From positions 2,768,001 through 2,832,000 of the forward strand of contig NZ_CP092417.1 in the NCBI RefSeq assembly GCF_023716865.1: a stretch of 64,000 nt of DNA, read 5' to 3'. The DNA comes from Endozoicomonas sp. SCSIO W0465. GTDB lineage: Bacteria > Pseudomonadota > Gammaproteobacteria > Pseudomonadales > Endozoicomonadaceae. The notes below the pieces were generated by a model. It was not told the DNA's origin and did no database searches. It saw nothing but the letters and a program-made list of their open reading frames with translations. Each line of letters starts with the position of its first letter. Within the stretch, counting starts at the first letter, position 1. Both the position numbers and the translations under genes were made by a program. Positions 27,832-37,619 of this stretch are shown one piece after another.

Positions 27832-28844
27832 ATGAACAATCAGAAGCTGAAAAAAATATCATAGGTCTTGCCGGTTTACTGCTGGCATCTTCAGGCGTAT
27901 TTGGTGATATGACGCCTATTCAATCAGGTCAGGACTGGTTGGATACCAACGGGAACCTGATCGAAGCCCATGGCGGTGATGTTTTCCATGCAAACGGAAA
28001 GTTTTACTGGGTTGGCCAGGACAGAACCCATAACAACAACACCTTCAGAGCGTTAAAGTGTTATTCATCCGATAATTTAACCGAATGGACGCTGGAAAAT
28101 GACAGCCTGACACCGGCCAAAAATCCGCAACTGCCAGCGGAAGTTATTATTGCCCGCCCCAAAGTGGTCTATAACGAACTGACCAAAAGCTATGTCATGT
28201 GGTTTAAATACCGTCACCCTACCGGTATTGATCCAAACATGAGGGCGGGGGTTGCCAGCAGTTCTGAACCCTGTGGTGATTACCAGGTAGAGAATGTTTT
28301 CTTCCCCACCGTTGATAACGTGTCCCATTATGCTGGCGATACGGCGATGCTGGTAGACGACGACGGAACCGGTTATTACGTTATTTCATCCATCGGTGAG
28401 CTGAAAGATGGCAAGATGGGTACGCTGGTCAATGGCTCCCGTGATCGCCGAATGAAAGTCTTTAAGCTGACCCCGGATTTCCGCAATGTTGCCGAACTGC
28501 TGTATGAATTCCCATTAGAGACGGACCGCAAAGCTCGCCGTGAGGGACCGGCTCTGGCAAAAATTGATGGCAAGTACGTCATGCTGACATCTGGTACCCA
28601 GTCCTGGAAGCCAAATCAGCAGAAATACTCCATTGCATCCTCGATGGCTGGCCCCTGGAGTGAGTGGAAAAACATTGGCCCCAAATCAGGTTTTAAATCT
28701 CAGACTGCTTATGTCATTCCCGTCCACGGCAGTAAACAAACCACCTATATCTATGGTGCCGACCGCCATGTGGGTAAAAAGTTGATTGACTCCCGGTACG
28801 TCTGGTTACCCATTGAAATTAAGGACAGTCAGCTGGACATGAGG
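27832..28844 (+). pseudogene. GH43-like glycosidase A, main part (signal-peptide frameshift; 3' end split off by IS50-like element)
   Basis: The signal peptide starts at ATG 27832 (MNNQKLKK) but needs one extra base in an A7 run (27850-27856) to join IIGLAGLLLASSGVFGD and the mature protein. The mature part has the blades of a GH43 propeller: AHGGDVFHANGKFYWVG, YSSDNLTEWT, IIARPKVVYN, AGDTAMLVDDDGTGYYV. The Glu of ARREGPAL is the likely general acid and the SQ of FKSQTAYVIPV is also seen. In GH43 subfamily 24 exo-beta-1,3-galactanases a Gln replaces the usual base, so this subfamily is plausible. The end was moved to 30352-30411. Confidence 0.82.
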
Positions 28845-30342
28845 CTGACTCTTGATCACATCTCTCCAGCGCTGAACTGCCGGGCTATCTGCCAGGTTTT
28901 TACCCGATCCTGCAATTTCGCCCAGCCTTCCCATACCACTAACCAGCCGGGCTGCCCTGTATGCTTTGAATCACCCCAACCACCAAGCCGAGCAATCGTT
29001 TGAAGCAGCCAAGTGACTGTTGGCGGCTTATCGGGCAACGCTTTTTTTTCATAGGTTAGCCAGAGAACCTGCCATTCATCATCACTGACCACCTCATTCG
29101 CGAGTGTTTTTTCACTCCAAAGCTTTCTGTCTTTGTGCTGCCTGTCATTCGGTAACATTAATGCTTCACGGATTTGCATTAGTCTGACAGCGACAAACAT
29201 TAATATGACCGCAAGTCGTTCAATGTTATCCGGAGATTGCAGACGAAGCCTTTCTACTCCTGCTCCCGATTTCCAAGCCTTATGGAACTCTTCTATTCGC
29301 CATCGGAGCTCGTAAAATCGAATGATAGAGCGACAGTCTTCGAATGTTTCAATATCTTCAGTTGTCAATAGTACCCAGTGCAAACGGTCTTCGGAGTCAT
29401 TGCCAATCTCTTCAGCCGACACAATATTCATAGTTACCGGTTCCGGCCTGCCGCCTGGCCTTTGCGGCGCCTGTATTGTCATCTTCTTTCTTTTGACCTG
29501 CAGCGTTGCCTTTCGCTTCTTTCTACCTCCTTTTTGAGGACCCACTATCGTATATTTCCCCAACACTTCAGTCTGAGCTAAGGAATCAAATAATAAGAGT
29601 TCGCCATCCACCAGGATTCTGTTTTGTGTAGCTCTTACAACAAACCGCTGTCGGTTATCCAGTTTGTAGTGCATATATTCGTATATATCCGCCTCCCGGT
29701 CGCAAACACTGATGATGTCAGGCATTTTACCCCCCATCCTTTGTTCTGTGTTTTCAGAGGCTCTTTGCCACTTAAAGCTTTCCTTTCCCTCGTAAGGTAG
29801 CTGACGACGTTGGTTCTTTTTCCCCCGCTGAACGTCCTCTCTAACCCATCGTTCTTGATCAATAAGCCCAATGCTTCGCTCTGTATCCGCATCAACCAAG
29901 AAGACAGAGTGGACGTGGAATCCTCTGGTTTTAGAGCCTTCAGGACCTCCAAGATCACCAAGCTCGGATCTGACAGCATGTTTATAACCCAGGGTTGTTG
30001 TATCTTCGAGAGCCAGAAGTAGGCGAGACTGTCTCGCTATTTTGGCAGTTGCCTGAAAGCCTGCCTCAGCTATTGCTTCAGGCTTTACGGCCTCATTCTC
30101 AATCAGCCGGTAAGCTCCAGTTACCAGTGCGGTATAACCTTCGCATGAAGATGACAAAGAATTACCGGTATGAGCTGAAAGCTCGGCAGCAACTTTGACA
30201 AGTCGTTTTGTACGTCGAGTATCGCCCAAATCAGCACATCCAAAAGTTAGTTCTGACCATGGTTTAGGAGAAAGTGGAAGCATGACCTGTTTTATCAGTG
30301 AGAAATGATAGAACAAGGTAGCTATTTGTGATCAAGAGACAG
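28845..30342 (-). mobile_element. IS50/Tn5-like insertion sequence (IS4 family), copy 1 (1498 bp)
   Basis: The ends CTGACTCTTGATCACA and CTGTCTCTTGATCACA (read inward) strongly resemble the Tn5 outside and inside ends. Flanked by GACATGAGG at 28836-28844 and 30343-30351, a 9-bp TSD as for Tn5. Inserted near the 3' end of the GH43-like gene A. Confidence 0.95.
28856..30283 (-). CDS. Tn5/IS50-like transposase (copy 1, intact)
   Basis: This 475-residue protein is close to the 476 of Tn5 transposase. The N-terminal DNA-binding part has LGDTRRTKRLVKVAAELS. Catalytic residues are visible in LALEDTTTLGY (Asp), SVCDREADIYEY (Asp) and YELRWRIEEFHKAWKSGAG (Glu within the YREK signature). The C-terminus has ARLGGWGDSKHTGQPGW, matching the Tn5 dimerisation region. 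ATG 30283 aligns with the family start; the frame is open to 30316. No antibiotic-resistance gene is linked to it. Confidence 0.93.
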   Translation of the reverse strand: MLPLSPKPWSELTFGCADLGDTRRTKRLVKVAAELSAHTGNSLSSSCEGYTALVTGAYRLIENEAVKPEAIAEAGFQATAKIARQSRLLLALEDTTTLGYKHAVRSELGDLGGPEGSKTRGFHVHSVFLVDADTERSIGLIDQERWVREDVQRGKKNQRRQLPYEGKESFKWQRASENTEQRMGGKMPDIISVCDREADIYEYMHYKLDNRQRFVVRATQNRILVDGELLLFDSLAQTEVLGKYTIVGPQKGGRKKRKATLQVKRKKMTIQAPQRPGGRPEPVTMNIVSAEEIGNDSEDRLHWVLLTTEDIETFEDCRSIIRFYELRWRIEEFHKAWKSGAGVERLRLQSPDNIERLAVILMFVAVRLMQIREALMLPNDRQHKDRKLWSEKTLANEVVSDDEWQVLWLTYEKKALPDKPPTVTWLLQTIARLGGWGDSKHTGQPGWLVVWEGWAKLQDRVKTWQIARQFSAGEM

Positions 30343-30411
30343 GACATGAGGTGGTATGACGGCTGGAGCATTGATACAAAAACAGGATTATGGCAAGCCA
30401 GCGCCAAATAA
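30343..30411 (+). pseudogene. GH43-like glycosidase A, last 20 codons
   Basis: After the second TSD copy the frame continues WYDGWSIDTKTGLWQASAK and stops at 30411. Together with 27832-28844 this restores a protein of about 355 residues. The WSIDTKTGLW end parallels QWTIDTETGEW of paralog C at 40771-40878. Confidence 0.85.
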
Positions 30412-30501
30412 TACATAACGAGCTCTCCTTTTTTTATGCCATTGAGAGAGCTCGTTTATCCAAAACAAACTGATCCATTCAAAAAGATACAGGACATCGA
30501 T

Positions 30502-30913
30502 GTGAAGTCTTATCGCAGGAATCTGTGCCTGATTATTTGTATCATTTTGTCAGCATTTCACAGTCAGGCATCCATTGCACTGGGAAAAAATAAGGCTGAT
30601 AAAACCAATAAGATTACCAGCTTCAACAAAACCACCCAGATAAAAGGCAAGTGGTACGGGTTAAAACTTCATGAAAACCCATCCGGTGTCTTTGATAAAT
30701 TTACCATCTCCACCTCAACGGACGATAAAGCCACATGGTCTGAACCGACTGTGGTATTAAGTCAGGAGGATCTTGCCAACAAGGGGGCAGATCAGCATGA
30801 AGACTATACGCGATCAAAACTCGCCGCTGTAAAATGGCTGATGTGTCCAGCTACCGGGAATATGTCAATTTGGGCCAAACGACACGGCATTGATGAAAAA
30901 GGTAAAATTATTC
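30502..30913 (+). pseudogene. GH43-F5/8C-like protein B, piece 1 (N-terminus)
   Basis: GTG 30502 has AGGA 7 bp upstream and gives a good signal peptide (MKSYRRNLCLIICIILSAFHSQASIA). An in-frame ATG at 30436 would put 22 extra residues before it. The mature part reads KWYGLKLHENPSG, FTISTSTDDKATWSEP and WLMCPATGNMSIWAKRHG, blade-like strands, and is cut by IS66 after GKII. It continues at 32532. Confidence 0.72.
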
Positions 30914-32523
30914 GTAACTGTTCAGCACCCCCACATAAATCTGGAATTTTCTGATTTTTATACCATCCTCTTAAGCACCATTTTTCCACAATATTCGCCA
31001 GCATGATTCCAGAACTACCCGCAACTATGTCGGCTGAGATTCTCTTGAAAGAGAATGCAGAGCTGCGGATGAGAGTTGCCTGTCTGGAAGAGCGATGTCG
31101 AGAATTGGAAGAAAAGGTTGGCAAGAACAGTCAAAACAGCAGCAAGCCGCCATCGTCTGATGGTTATCAAAAACCTTGTAAAAACAGTAATTCTCCAGAT
31201 CATTCTGACGACCTTTCCGCAGATAAAGGTACCGATCCATCGGATGAAAAACCCAATCCTAAAAGTCTGAGACAGTCTTCTGGTAATAAAGCCGGTGGAA
31301 AGAAAGGGCATCAGGGCACTTGTCTTAAACAGGTCGATATCCCTGACTATATTGAGTACCTTCCGGTTAAAGAATGCAATAAATGTCAGGCGTCTCTTCT
31401 TGATAGTGAGCCGGTCAAATATATTGAACGACAGGTGTTTGAACCAGGGAGACCGGGTGAATTTGAAGTAACGGCCCATAGAGCTGAAGTAAAAATCTGC
31501 ACTTGTGGTTGTCGGAATCAGGCTGAATTCCCGGAAGGTGTTACCGCTGCCGCACAATATGGCTCAGCCACACAGGCTATGGCCGTCTATCTTAACCAAT
31601 ACCATTTCCTGCCTTTTAAGCGCGTGTCAGAGTATTTTAATACTCTCTATAAAATGAGTGTAAGTGCAGGCACTGTCGCCAATTTTGTGGCCAGAACCTA
31701 TGAAAATCTGGCTTCTACTGAAGAGGTTATTCGTGACGCCTTGCGGGAATCGTCTGTTGCCGGAGCCGATGAAACGGGTATGCGGGCCGAGGGCTCTTTG
31801 CACTGGCTACACGTTATGCGGGATGAACAATGGACGCTCTACTACTTGTCTGAAAAGCGAGGTCGTGAGGCCATGGACACGATGGGCATACTGCTAACAT
31901 TTGCAGGGGCGTTCTGGTTCATGATCATTGGAAATCCTATTTTGCATATACGGCAACTCACGTACTTTGCAATGCCCATCACCTGAGGGAGCTTTTGGGT
32001 GTTGTTGATAGGGACAGCAATCAACTGGCGTTGCGATTGATGAAGCTACTGAGGCTTTCCTGGCATTACTGCAAGGGCTTTAAGACCATAGGTATGCTAC
32101 AGATGCCAAGTGTTGTCTGTGAACGAATCGAGAAGATTTATGACCGGTTGCTTCAGCGGGCTCTAATGAAAGAAGTCGTCTATATGGAGAAGCAACGAGA
32201 GGAGCTTAAGCGCAAGAAAGTCAAGAATACTAAAGCTTACAATCTCTTCAAACGACTCACTGAGTTCAAGGCTGAGACACTGCGCTTCATGTCAGATTTT
32301 ACCATTCCCTTCGATAACAATGGCAGTGAGCGGGATGTTCGAATGGCCAAGTTAAAGCAGAAAATCTCAGGCTGCTTCAGGAGTGCAGACGGTGGTTCTA
32401 TGTTTGCACGGATTCGCAGCTATTTGTCGTCTGCCAGAAAACAGGGAATGGACATATATCAATCACTTCATAGAGCTGTTCGGAATTACTGTAATATGCC
32501 TTTGCTCAGTGCTGAATAGTTAC
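30914..32523 (+). mobile_element. IS66-family element with a frameshifted transposase (1610 bp)
   Basis: Left end GTAACTGTTCAGCAC and right end GTGCTGAATAGTTAC are present. The 8-bp TSD AATTATTC lies at 30906-30913 and 32524-32531. Two extra G residues near 31908 shift the transposase frame (31003-31986, then 31995-32519), so this copy is probably inactive. Otherwise it is almost identical to the 1608-bp copy at 35969-37576. Confidence 0.95.
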
Positions 32524-33122
32524 AATTATTCCACGAAAAGAGCTCCTGCGGGCAGCAGTCCTTGGTAGAGGAAAAACCCCTGCAGACAGTTATACCGACT
32601 CCATAATTATTGACCTTCCCTATGGCAATGCATCCGGTGATCTGGGACAGATCGTTGAAGATGGCGCCCTCTATCTTGCATCTGCTGATACCGAGCAGGG
32701 GATCATTCATATTATTGAGCTGAATGATCAATGCAGTGATATCAAGCCTGGTGGACCGCTTCAATCACTGCAGTGGTTTAATGATGATAACAGTGTTGAT
32801 CACCGTGAAGCCCCGGCTATTTTCCGGGAAAACGATCATATCTTTCTGCTCACATCGGGTAAAACCGGCTGGCGTCCCAATCAGCACAAATATGCCTTCG
32901 CTCCGTCTGTTAGAGGTCCCTGGTCAGAAGAGCTGATACCGATTGGCGACAGCACCGCTTACCACTCTCAGGTTTTCAGTGTAAAACGTATTCGTTCATC
33001 CAATGGCTCCGGGCACAGTTCATTACTGTTTTCAGGGACACGTAATGCCGCTACCTGGAATGGAAAAGACAACCGCCATATCTGGATGCCACTGTATTTT
33101 AATACCGATACGGGTCTTGCCA
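32524..33122 (+). pseudogene. GH43-F5/8C-like protein B, piece 2 (propeller domain)
   Basis: The frame resumes as PRKELLRAAVLGRGKTPAD and carries the propeller: YGNASGDLGQIVEDGALYLAS, HREAPAIFRENDHIFLLTSG (Glu of EAP the likely general acid), GWRPNQHKYAFAPSVRGPWS, STAYHSQVFSVKR and RHIWMPLYF. The SQ and EAP positions match the two other GH43 paralogs. It is cut by IS1634 after DTGLA and continues at 34862. Confidence 0.8.
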
Positions 33123-34855
33123 CCGTCATTCAGCACCCGTATCAGGAATAAATTTCCTGATACGGTCGCCCAAGAATTGAAATAATAGTCAACTGCCTTT
33201 CTTGTAATCCAACCACATGCTTTTCATGTCCATCGACCAATAGCACGTTGATACCCTGAAAGCAGAAAAACACCCAACGCGCTGTCGGGTTTTGGCAGGG
33301 TTTCCGCTTCATGTCCGGGAAAAACCGACTCTGTCGTTTTAGCTCATGCCTAATTCGATGCTGAATCGCCGCATACACTAACAGACACAGCGTCATCACC
33401 ATCAGCAAGGCTTCTATTCGTTCCGGTTTCTTTAAAAACAGCGAAGAAACCAGAAACTCCGGGCTCTTCAAAAACCGAAAGCCACGCTCTACTGACTGTT
33501 GTGATTTGTAAGTACTTAGCACTTCTGCTGTACTCAGCCGACTGTCGTCCAGATCATTCGTCGCCAGCACAAAGCAACCCAGAGAACACTCTGCATCTTT
33601 GCGACAGTCAACGGATACCCAAGGATATCCGCTCACATAATATTCAATACTGTCCGGTTTAGAGCCTTTCTCCGGACGACCTACCTTGGTATAGCAGGGT
33701 TTCTCAGTAATGACAGGTTCCGCCTGACAATAAATAGTTTTTGACTGCCATTCATCGAACGCACGCAATGCGTCGGTTTCACACTTGAAGGCTTTTTTGG
33801 CCAGTTTACTGGTCAGCGATTCTGCTTCTTTCTCAGACTTCTTTAGCATTTTTTTCAGCAGTGTTTTTTGTTCGCTCTTTCGAGCCTGCTCGCTGCGGAC
33901 CAGAATCCAGCGCTGGGAGACACCCGCATGATCTGACAGCATTTCATGACTCTCATAGCCCTCAGCACCCTCCACTGGTGTCATTTCACAAGAAGCGACA
34001 CTGTCAATCAGTTCTCTGGCTTCTTTGATTTTTGACGGAACCCGGGTGATAAATTGCTGGCCCTGCTGATGAAGTATCTGTACGTTATCTGTTGTATAAA
34101 GTGCTGCATCACCAATCAGGTAGCGATTATTCAGGGCTTCCCGGTAGGATTTCAAATGGCTGCTGATGACTTTTTTAAAGTTTTTATTGTCGTTTACGTT
34201 GCCACTGGACGCTTTCATAAAAACGGGAATACCGGCCTGATTTTCCGTCATCATCAGCAGTATTGCCTGGTTGAGCTCGGGTCGATGATCCCTGCTGTAT
34301 CCACGACAGAGTTTGATACAGTGCATATCTTCTTCGTCGACGTCAGATTCGCTGTTATAAACGCCGTCCACATGCAAGCTTGTTGAGTCAAGGTTCAGAG
34401 CCTTGCACGGCAGTTTTAAGACATTCACTGCCTTGACAGCCAGCGATAAATAGACCTCACTTACATCCAGTTCAAAAAGCTGATCCAGGGCTCTGCCGAG
34501 TACACTGTCGTTAATGTGTTCGGGTTTAATACCGGGCCTGATGAGTTTATCCAGCGGTTTATCAGCATGAAACTCCGGGAACATATGAAGCGTGCGGGCA
34601 GTGAACCCAAGGCCGTTAAGCAGCATTGATACTACGGTTTCGCCAAAGGAAATATTCCGGTGTTCAGATTGGTTAGGAACCAGGGAATCCAGATGATTAG
34701 AGATACCGAGTTCTTTGCACATACCGGCAACCAAACCCATATGATCGATACGTTGAATGTGGAACTGATGAGGATGCATTGGACATGTTCATTCTGAGAA
34801 TTTTTTACATTTTAGCCGGTGTAGGGAAATTCTCAGATTGAGTGCTGAATGACGG
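33123..34855 (-). mobile_element. IS1634-family insertion sequence (1733 bp)
   Basis: Perfect 14-bp terminal repeats CCGTCATTCAGCAC / GTGCTGAATGACGG are flanked by the 6-bp TSD TTGCCA at 33117-33122 and 34856-34861. Removing the element joins ...DTGLA to TNYYDKIIID in frame. Confidence 0.92.
33142..34779 (-). CDS. IS1634-family transposase
   Basis: This 545-residue DDE transposase is intact. It has LNLDSTSLHVDG (first Asp, about residue 130), LIGDAALYTTDN (second Asp, about 221) and TYKSQQSVERGFRFLKSPEF (Glu, about 435). The N-terminal IQRIDHMGLVAGMCKELGI resembles the DUF4277 segment of the family. Confidence 0.88.
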   Translation of the reverse strand: MHPHQFHIQRIDHMGLVAGMCKELGISNHLDSLVPNQSEHRNISFGETVVSMLLNGLGFTARTLHMFPEFHADKPLDKLIRPGIKPEHINDSVLGRALDQLFELDVSEVYLSLAVKAVNVLKLPCKALNLDSTSLHVDGVYNSESDVDEEDMHCIKLCRGYSRDHRPELNQAILLMMTENQAGIPVFMKASSGNVNDNKNFKKVISSHLKSYREALNNRYLIGDAALYTTDNVQILHQQGQQFITRVPSKIKEARELIDSVASCEMTPVEGAEGYESHEMLSDHAGVSQRWILVRSEQARKSEQKTLLKKMLKKSEKEAESLTSKLAKKAFKCETDALRAFDEWQSKTIYCQAEPVITEKPCYTKVGRPEKGSKPDSIEYYVSGYPWVSVDCRKDAECSLGCFVLATNDLDDSRLSTAEVLSTYKSQQSVERGFRFLKSPEFLVSSLFLKKPERIEALLMVMTLCLLVYAAIQHRIRHELKRQSRFFPDMKRKPCQNPTARWVFFCFQGINVLLVDGHEKHVVGLQERQLTIISILGRPYQEIYS

Positions 34856-35937
34856 TTGCCACCAACTACTACGACAAAATCATAATTGATGAAAAGCGAG
34901 GGACTGTCGAGGGTTATCACCTTGATCATGGCACACGACTCCCCATCATAAACGCTCGCCTGGAGAATGCTCAGGATGACCTGTCTGCACTGATTGATAA
35001 TGACCTGTCCACTTTCTGGTACAACCGGAATGATAAAAAAAGGACGTCAGTTATTTTTGATCTGGGTGATACTCAGCTGATCAAGGCAATTAAGCTTAAG
35101 CACTTTGATCAATACAATGGCAAGATTGATGTCACCCTCCGTACCCCCCGGCTAAAAGTCGAGGTGGGTAATGGTCAGGATTTTACGACTGTTTTTGAAG
35201 ATATTGTCGGTTCTATTAACTGGCTGCAGACGGTTAACCTTCCTGAAACGTCCGGGCAATACCTGAAACTGTCTTTGATTGAGAACCATAAAGGCAACAG
35301 CAGTGGTACGACCAACGACTTTGGTTTTTATGAGGTAGAAATCTGGGGAAACCAGGCAGAGACGTCACCACAACTGTTTTCTGATTTTGAACACAAACCT
35401 TCAGAAGCGTTAGCTCCGGGATGGCAGGTATCAGCAAGTACAGATACCACCGCATCCATCATTAACCAATCAGGTAACCGGGTTCTTCAATTAGAGGATT
35501 AAAACGGTAATGGACGTGTTAACGTCAGCTATCCATTCATTGCGCAGAAAGGGGCGAATATTCAGGCAGCACTTCGTTTCAATCTGTCCAGACTTGGGGC
35601 CGGTGAGTATATTCGATTGATGTCCGGTTCAAAAATGCTGATCAATATCGTCAATTCAGTAAAACACAAGACCTTGGCCATCACGGATGCCAAATTCAGA
35701 GAAACAAGCATCGCCCATATCAACAGTAACAAATGGTACCAATTAAGGCTGGCAATTAATACGGACGCAAACACTTTCGATGTTTTTCTGGATAACCGAC
35801 TGATCTGGGGTGGTGCTCAATTTGCTGAGCAAGGTGATTTTCTTGACTCCATTCGGATTGGTACTGCCACCAAGCAGACAGAAAGCAAAATACGACTTGA
35901 TGATATTAGTGTTCATGGCCAGATCACTAAACATTAA
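34856..35937 (+). pseudogene. GH43-F5/8C-like protein B, piece 3 (discoidin-like and C-terminal jelly-roll domains)
   Basis: The frame from the IS1634 border reads TNYYDKIIIDEKRGTVEGY, then an F5/8 type C-like carbohydrate-binding fold (NAQDDLSALIDNDLSTFWYN ... SVIFDLGDTQLIKAIKLKHFDQYNG ... YLKLSLIENHKGNSS). An in-frame TAA at 35500-35502 interrupts it after LQLED. The frame then continues (RVNVSYPFIAQKG ... LLINIVNSVK-like strands ... IRLDDISVHG) as a concanavalin/LamG-like domain to the stop at 35937. The gene was therefore about 5.4 kb including ISs and carries a point mutation besides. Confidence 0.75.
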
Positions 35938-35968
35938 TTCGACTGAACACCAACAACAAACATTTATT

Positions 35969-37576
35969 GTAACTATTCAGCACTGAGCAAAGGCATATTA
36001 CAGTAATTCCGAACAGCTCTATGAAGTGATTGATATATGTCCATTCCCTGTTTTCTGGCAGACGACAAATAGCTGCGAATCCGTGCAAACATAGAACCAC
36101 CGTCTGCACTCCTGAAGCAGCCTGAGATTTTCTGCTTTAACTTGGCCATTCGAACATCCCGCTCACTGCCATTGTTATCGAAGGGAATGGTAAAATCTGA
36201 CATGAAGCGCAGTGTCTCAGCCTTGAACTCAGTGAGTCGTTTGAAGAGATTGTAAGCTTTAGTATTCTTGACTTTCTTGCGCTTAAGCTCCTCTCGTTGC
36301 TTCTCCATATAGACGACTTCTTTCATTAGAGCCCGCTGAAGCAACCGGTCATAAATCTTCTCGATTCGTTCACAGACAACACTTGGCATCTGTAGCATAC
36401 CTATGGTCTTAAAGCCCTTGCAGTAATGCCAGGAAAGCCTCAGTAGCTTCATCAATCGCAACGCCAGTTGATTGCTGTCCCTATCAACAACACCCAAAAG
36501 CTCCCTCAGGTGATGGGCATTGCAAAGTACGTGAGTTGCCGCATATGCAAAATAGGATTTCCAATGATCATGAACCAGAACGCCTGCAAATGTTAGCAGT
36601 ATGCCCATCGTGTCCATGGCCTCACGACCTCGCTTTTCAGACAAGTAGTAGAGCGTCCATTGTTCATCCCGCATAACGTGTAGCCAGTGCAAAGAGCCCT
36701 CGGCCCGCATACCCGTTTCATCGGCTCCGGCAACAGACGATTCCCGCAAGGCGTCACGAATAACCTCTTCAGTAGAAGCCAGATTTTCATAGGTTCTGGC
36801 CACAAAATTGGCGACAGTGCCTGCACTTACACTCATTTTATAGAGAGTATTAAAATACTCTGACACGCGCTTAAAAGGCAGGAAATGGTATTGGTTAAGA
36901 TAGACGGCCATAGCCTGTGTGGCTGAGCCATATTGTGCGGCAGCGGTAACACCTTCCGGGAATTCAGCCTGATTCCGACAACCACAAGTGCAGATTTTTA
37001 CTTCAGCTCTATGGGCCGTTACTTCAAATTCACCCGGTCTCCCTGGTTCAAACACCTGTCGTTCAATATATTTGACCGGCTCACTATCAAGAAGAGACGC
37101 CTGACATTTATTGCATTCTTTAACCGGAAGGTACTCAATATAGTCAGGGATATCGACCTGTTTAAGACAAGTGCCCTGATGCCCTTTCTTTCCACCGGCT
37201 TTATTACCAGAAGACTGTCTCAGACTTTTAGGATTGGGTTTTTCATCCGATGGATCGGTACCTTTATCTGCGGAAAGGTCGTCAGAATGATCTGGAGAAT
37301 TACTGTTTTTACAAGGTTTTTGATAACCATCAGACGATGGCGGCTTGCTGCTGTTTTGACTGTTCTTGCCAACCTTTTCTTCCAATTCTCGACATCGCTC
37401 TTCCAGACAGGCAACTCTCATCCGCAGCTCTGCATTCTCTTTCAAGAGAATCTCAGCCGACATAGTTGCGGGTAGTTCTGGAATCATGCTGGCGAATATT
37501 GTGGAAAAATGGTGCTTAAGAGGATGGTATAAAAATCAGAAAATTCCAGATTTATGTGGGGGTGCTGAACAGTTAC
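35969..37576 (-). mobile_element. IS66-family element, intact reference copy (1608 bp)
   Basis: Both ends are present with the 8-bp TSD CATTTATT at 35961-35968 and 37577-37584. Inserted between protein B and the porin gene, 43 bp before the porin start, so it may have displaced the porin promoter. Confidence 0.95.
35973..37487 (-). CDS. IS66-family transposase, intact
   Basis: This 504-residue uninterrupted frame ends LLSAE. Domains are as described for the copy at 15947-17473: coiled coil, zinc finger, DDE core (GADETGMR, VHDHWKSYF, NGSERDVRMAK). This is the best reference for the IS66 of this genome and a candidate source of active transposase. Confidence 0.93.
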   Translation of the reverse strand: MIPELPATMSAEILLKENAELRMRVACLEERCRELEEKVGKNSQNSSKPPSSDGYQKPCKNSNSPDHSDDLSADKGTDPSDEKPNPKSLRQSSGNKAGGKKGHQGTCLKQVDIPDYIEYLPVKECNKCQASLLDSEPVKYIERQVFEPGRPGEFEVTAHRAEVKICTCGCRNQAEFPEGVTAAAQYGSATQAMAVYLNQYHFLPFKRVSEYFNTLYKMSVSAGTVANFVARTYENLASTEEVIRDALRESSVAGADETGMRAEGSLHWLHVMRDEQWTLYYLSEKRGREAMDTMGILLTFAGVLVHDHWKSYFAYAATHVLCNAHHLRELLGVVDRDSNQLALRLMKLLRLSWHYCKGFKTIGMLQMPSVVCERIEKIYDRLLQRALMKEVVYMEKQREELKRKKVKNTKAYNLFKRLTEFKAETLRFMSDFTIPFDNNGSERDVRMAKLKQKISGCFRSADGGSMFARIRSYLSSARKQGMDIYQSLHRAVRNYCNMPLLSAE

Positions 37577-37619
37577 CATTTATTTGATTATTTTTGGGTA
37601 TTCACTGGGGGAGTAAACA

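Noticed and set aside
34849..34860. ATG 34849 as start of an independent F5/8C gene
   Set aside because: This ATG is made by the IS1634 terminal repeat; the coding region belongs to the gene beginning at 30502.
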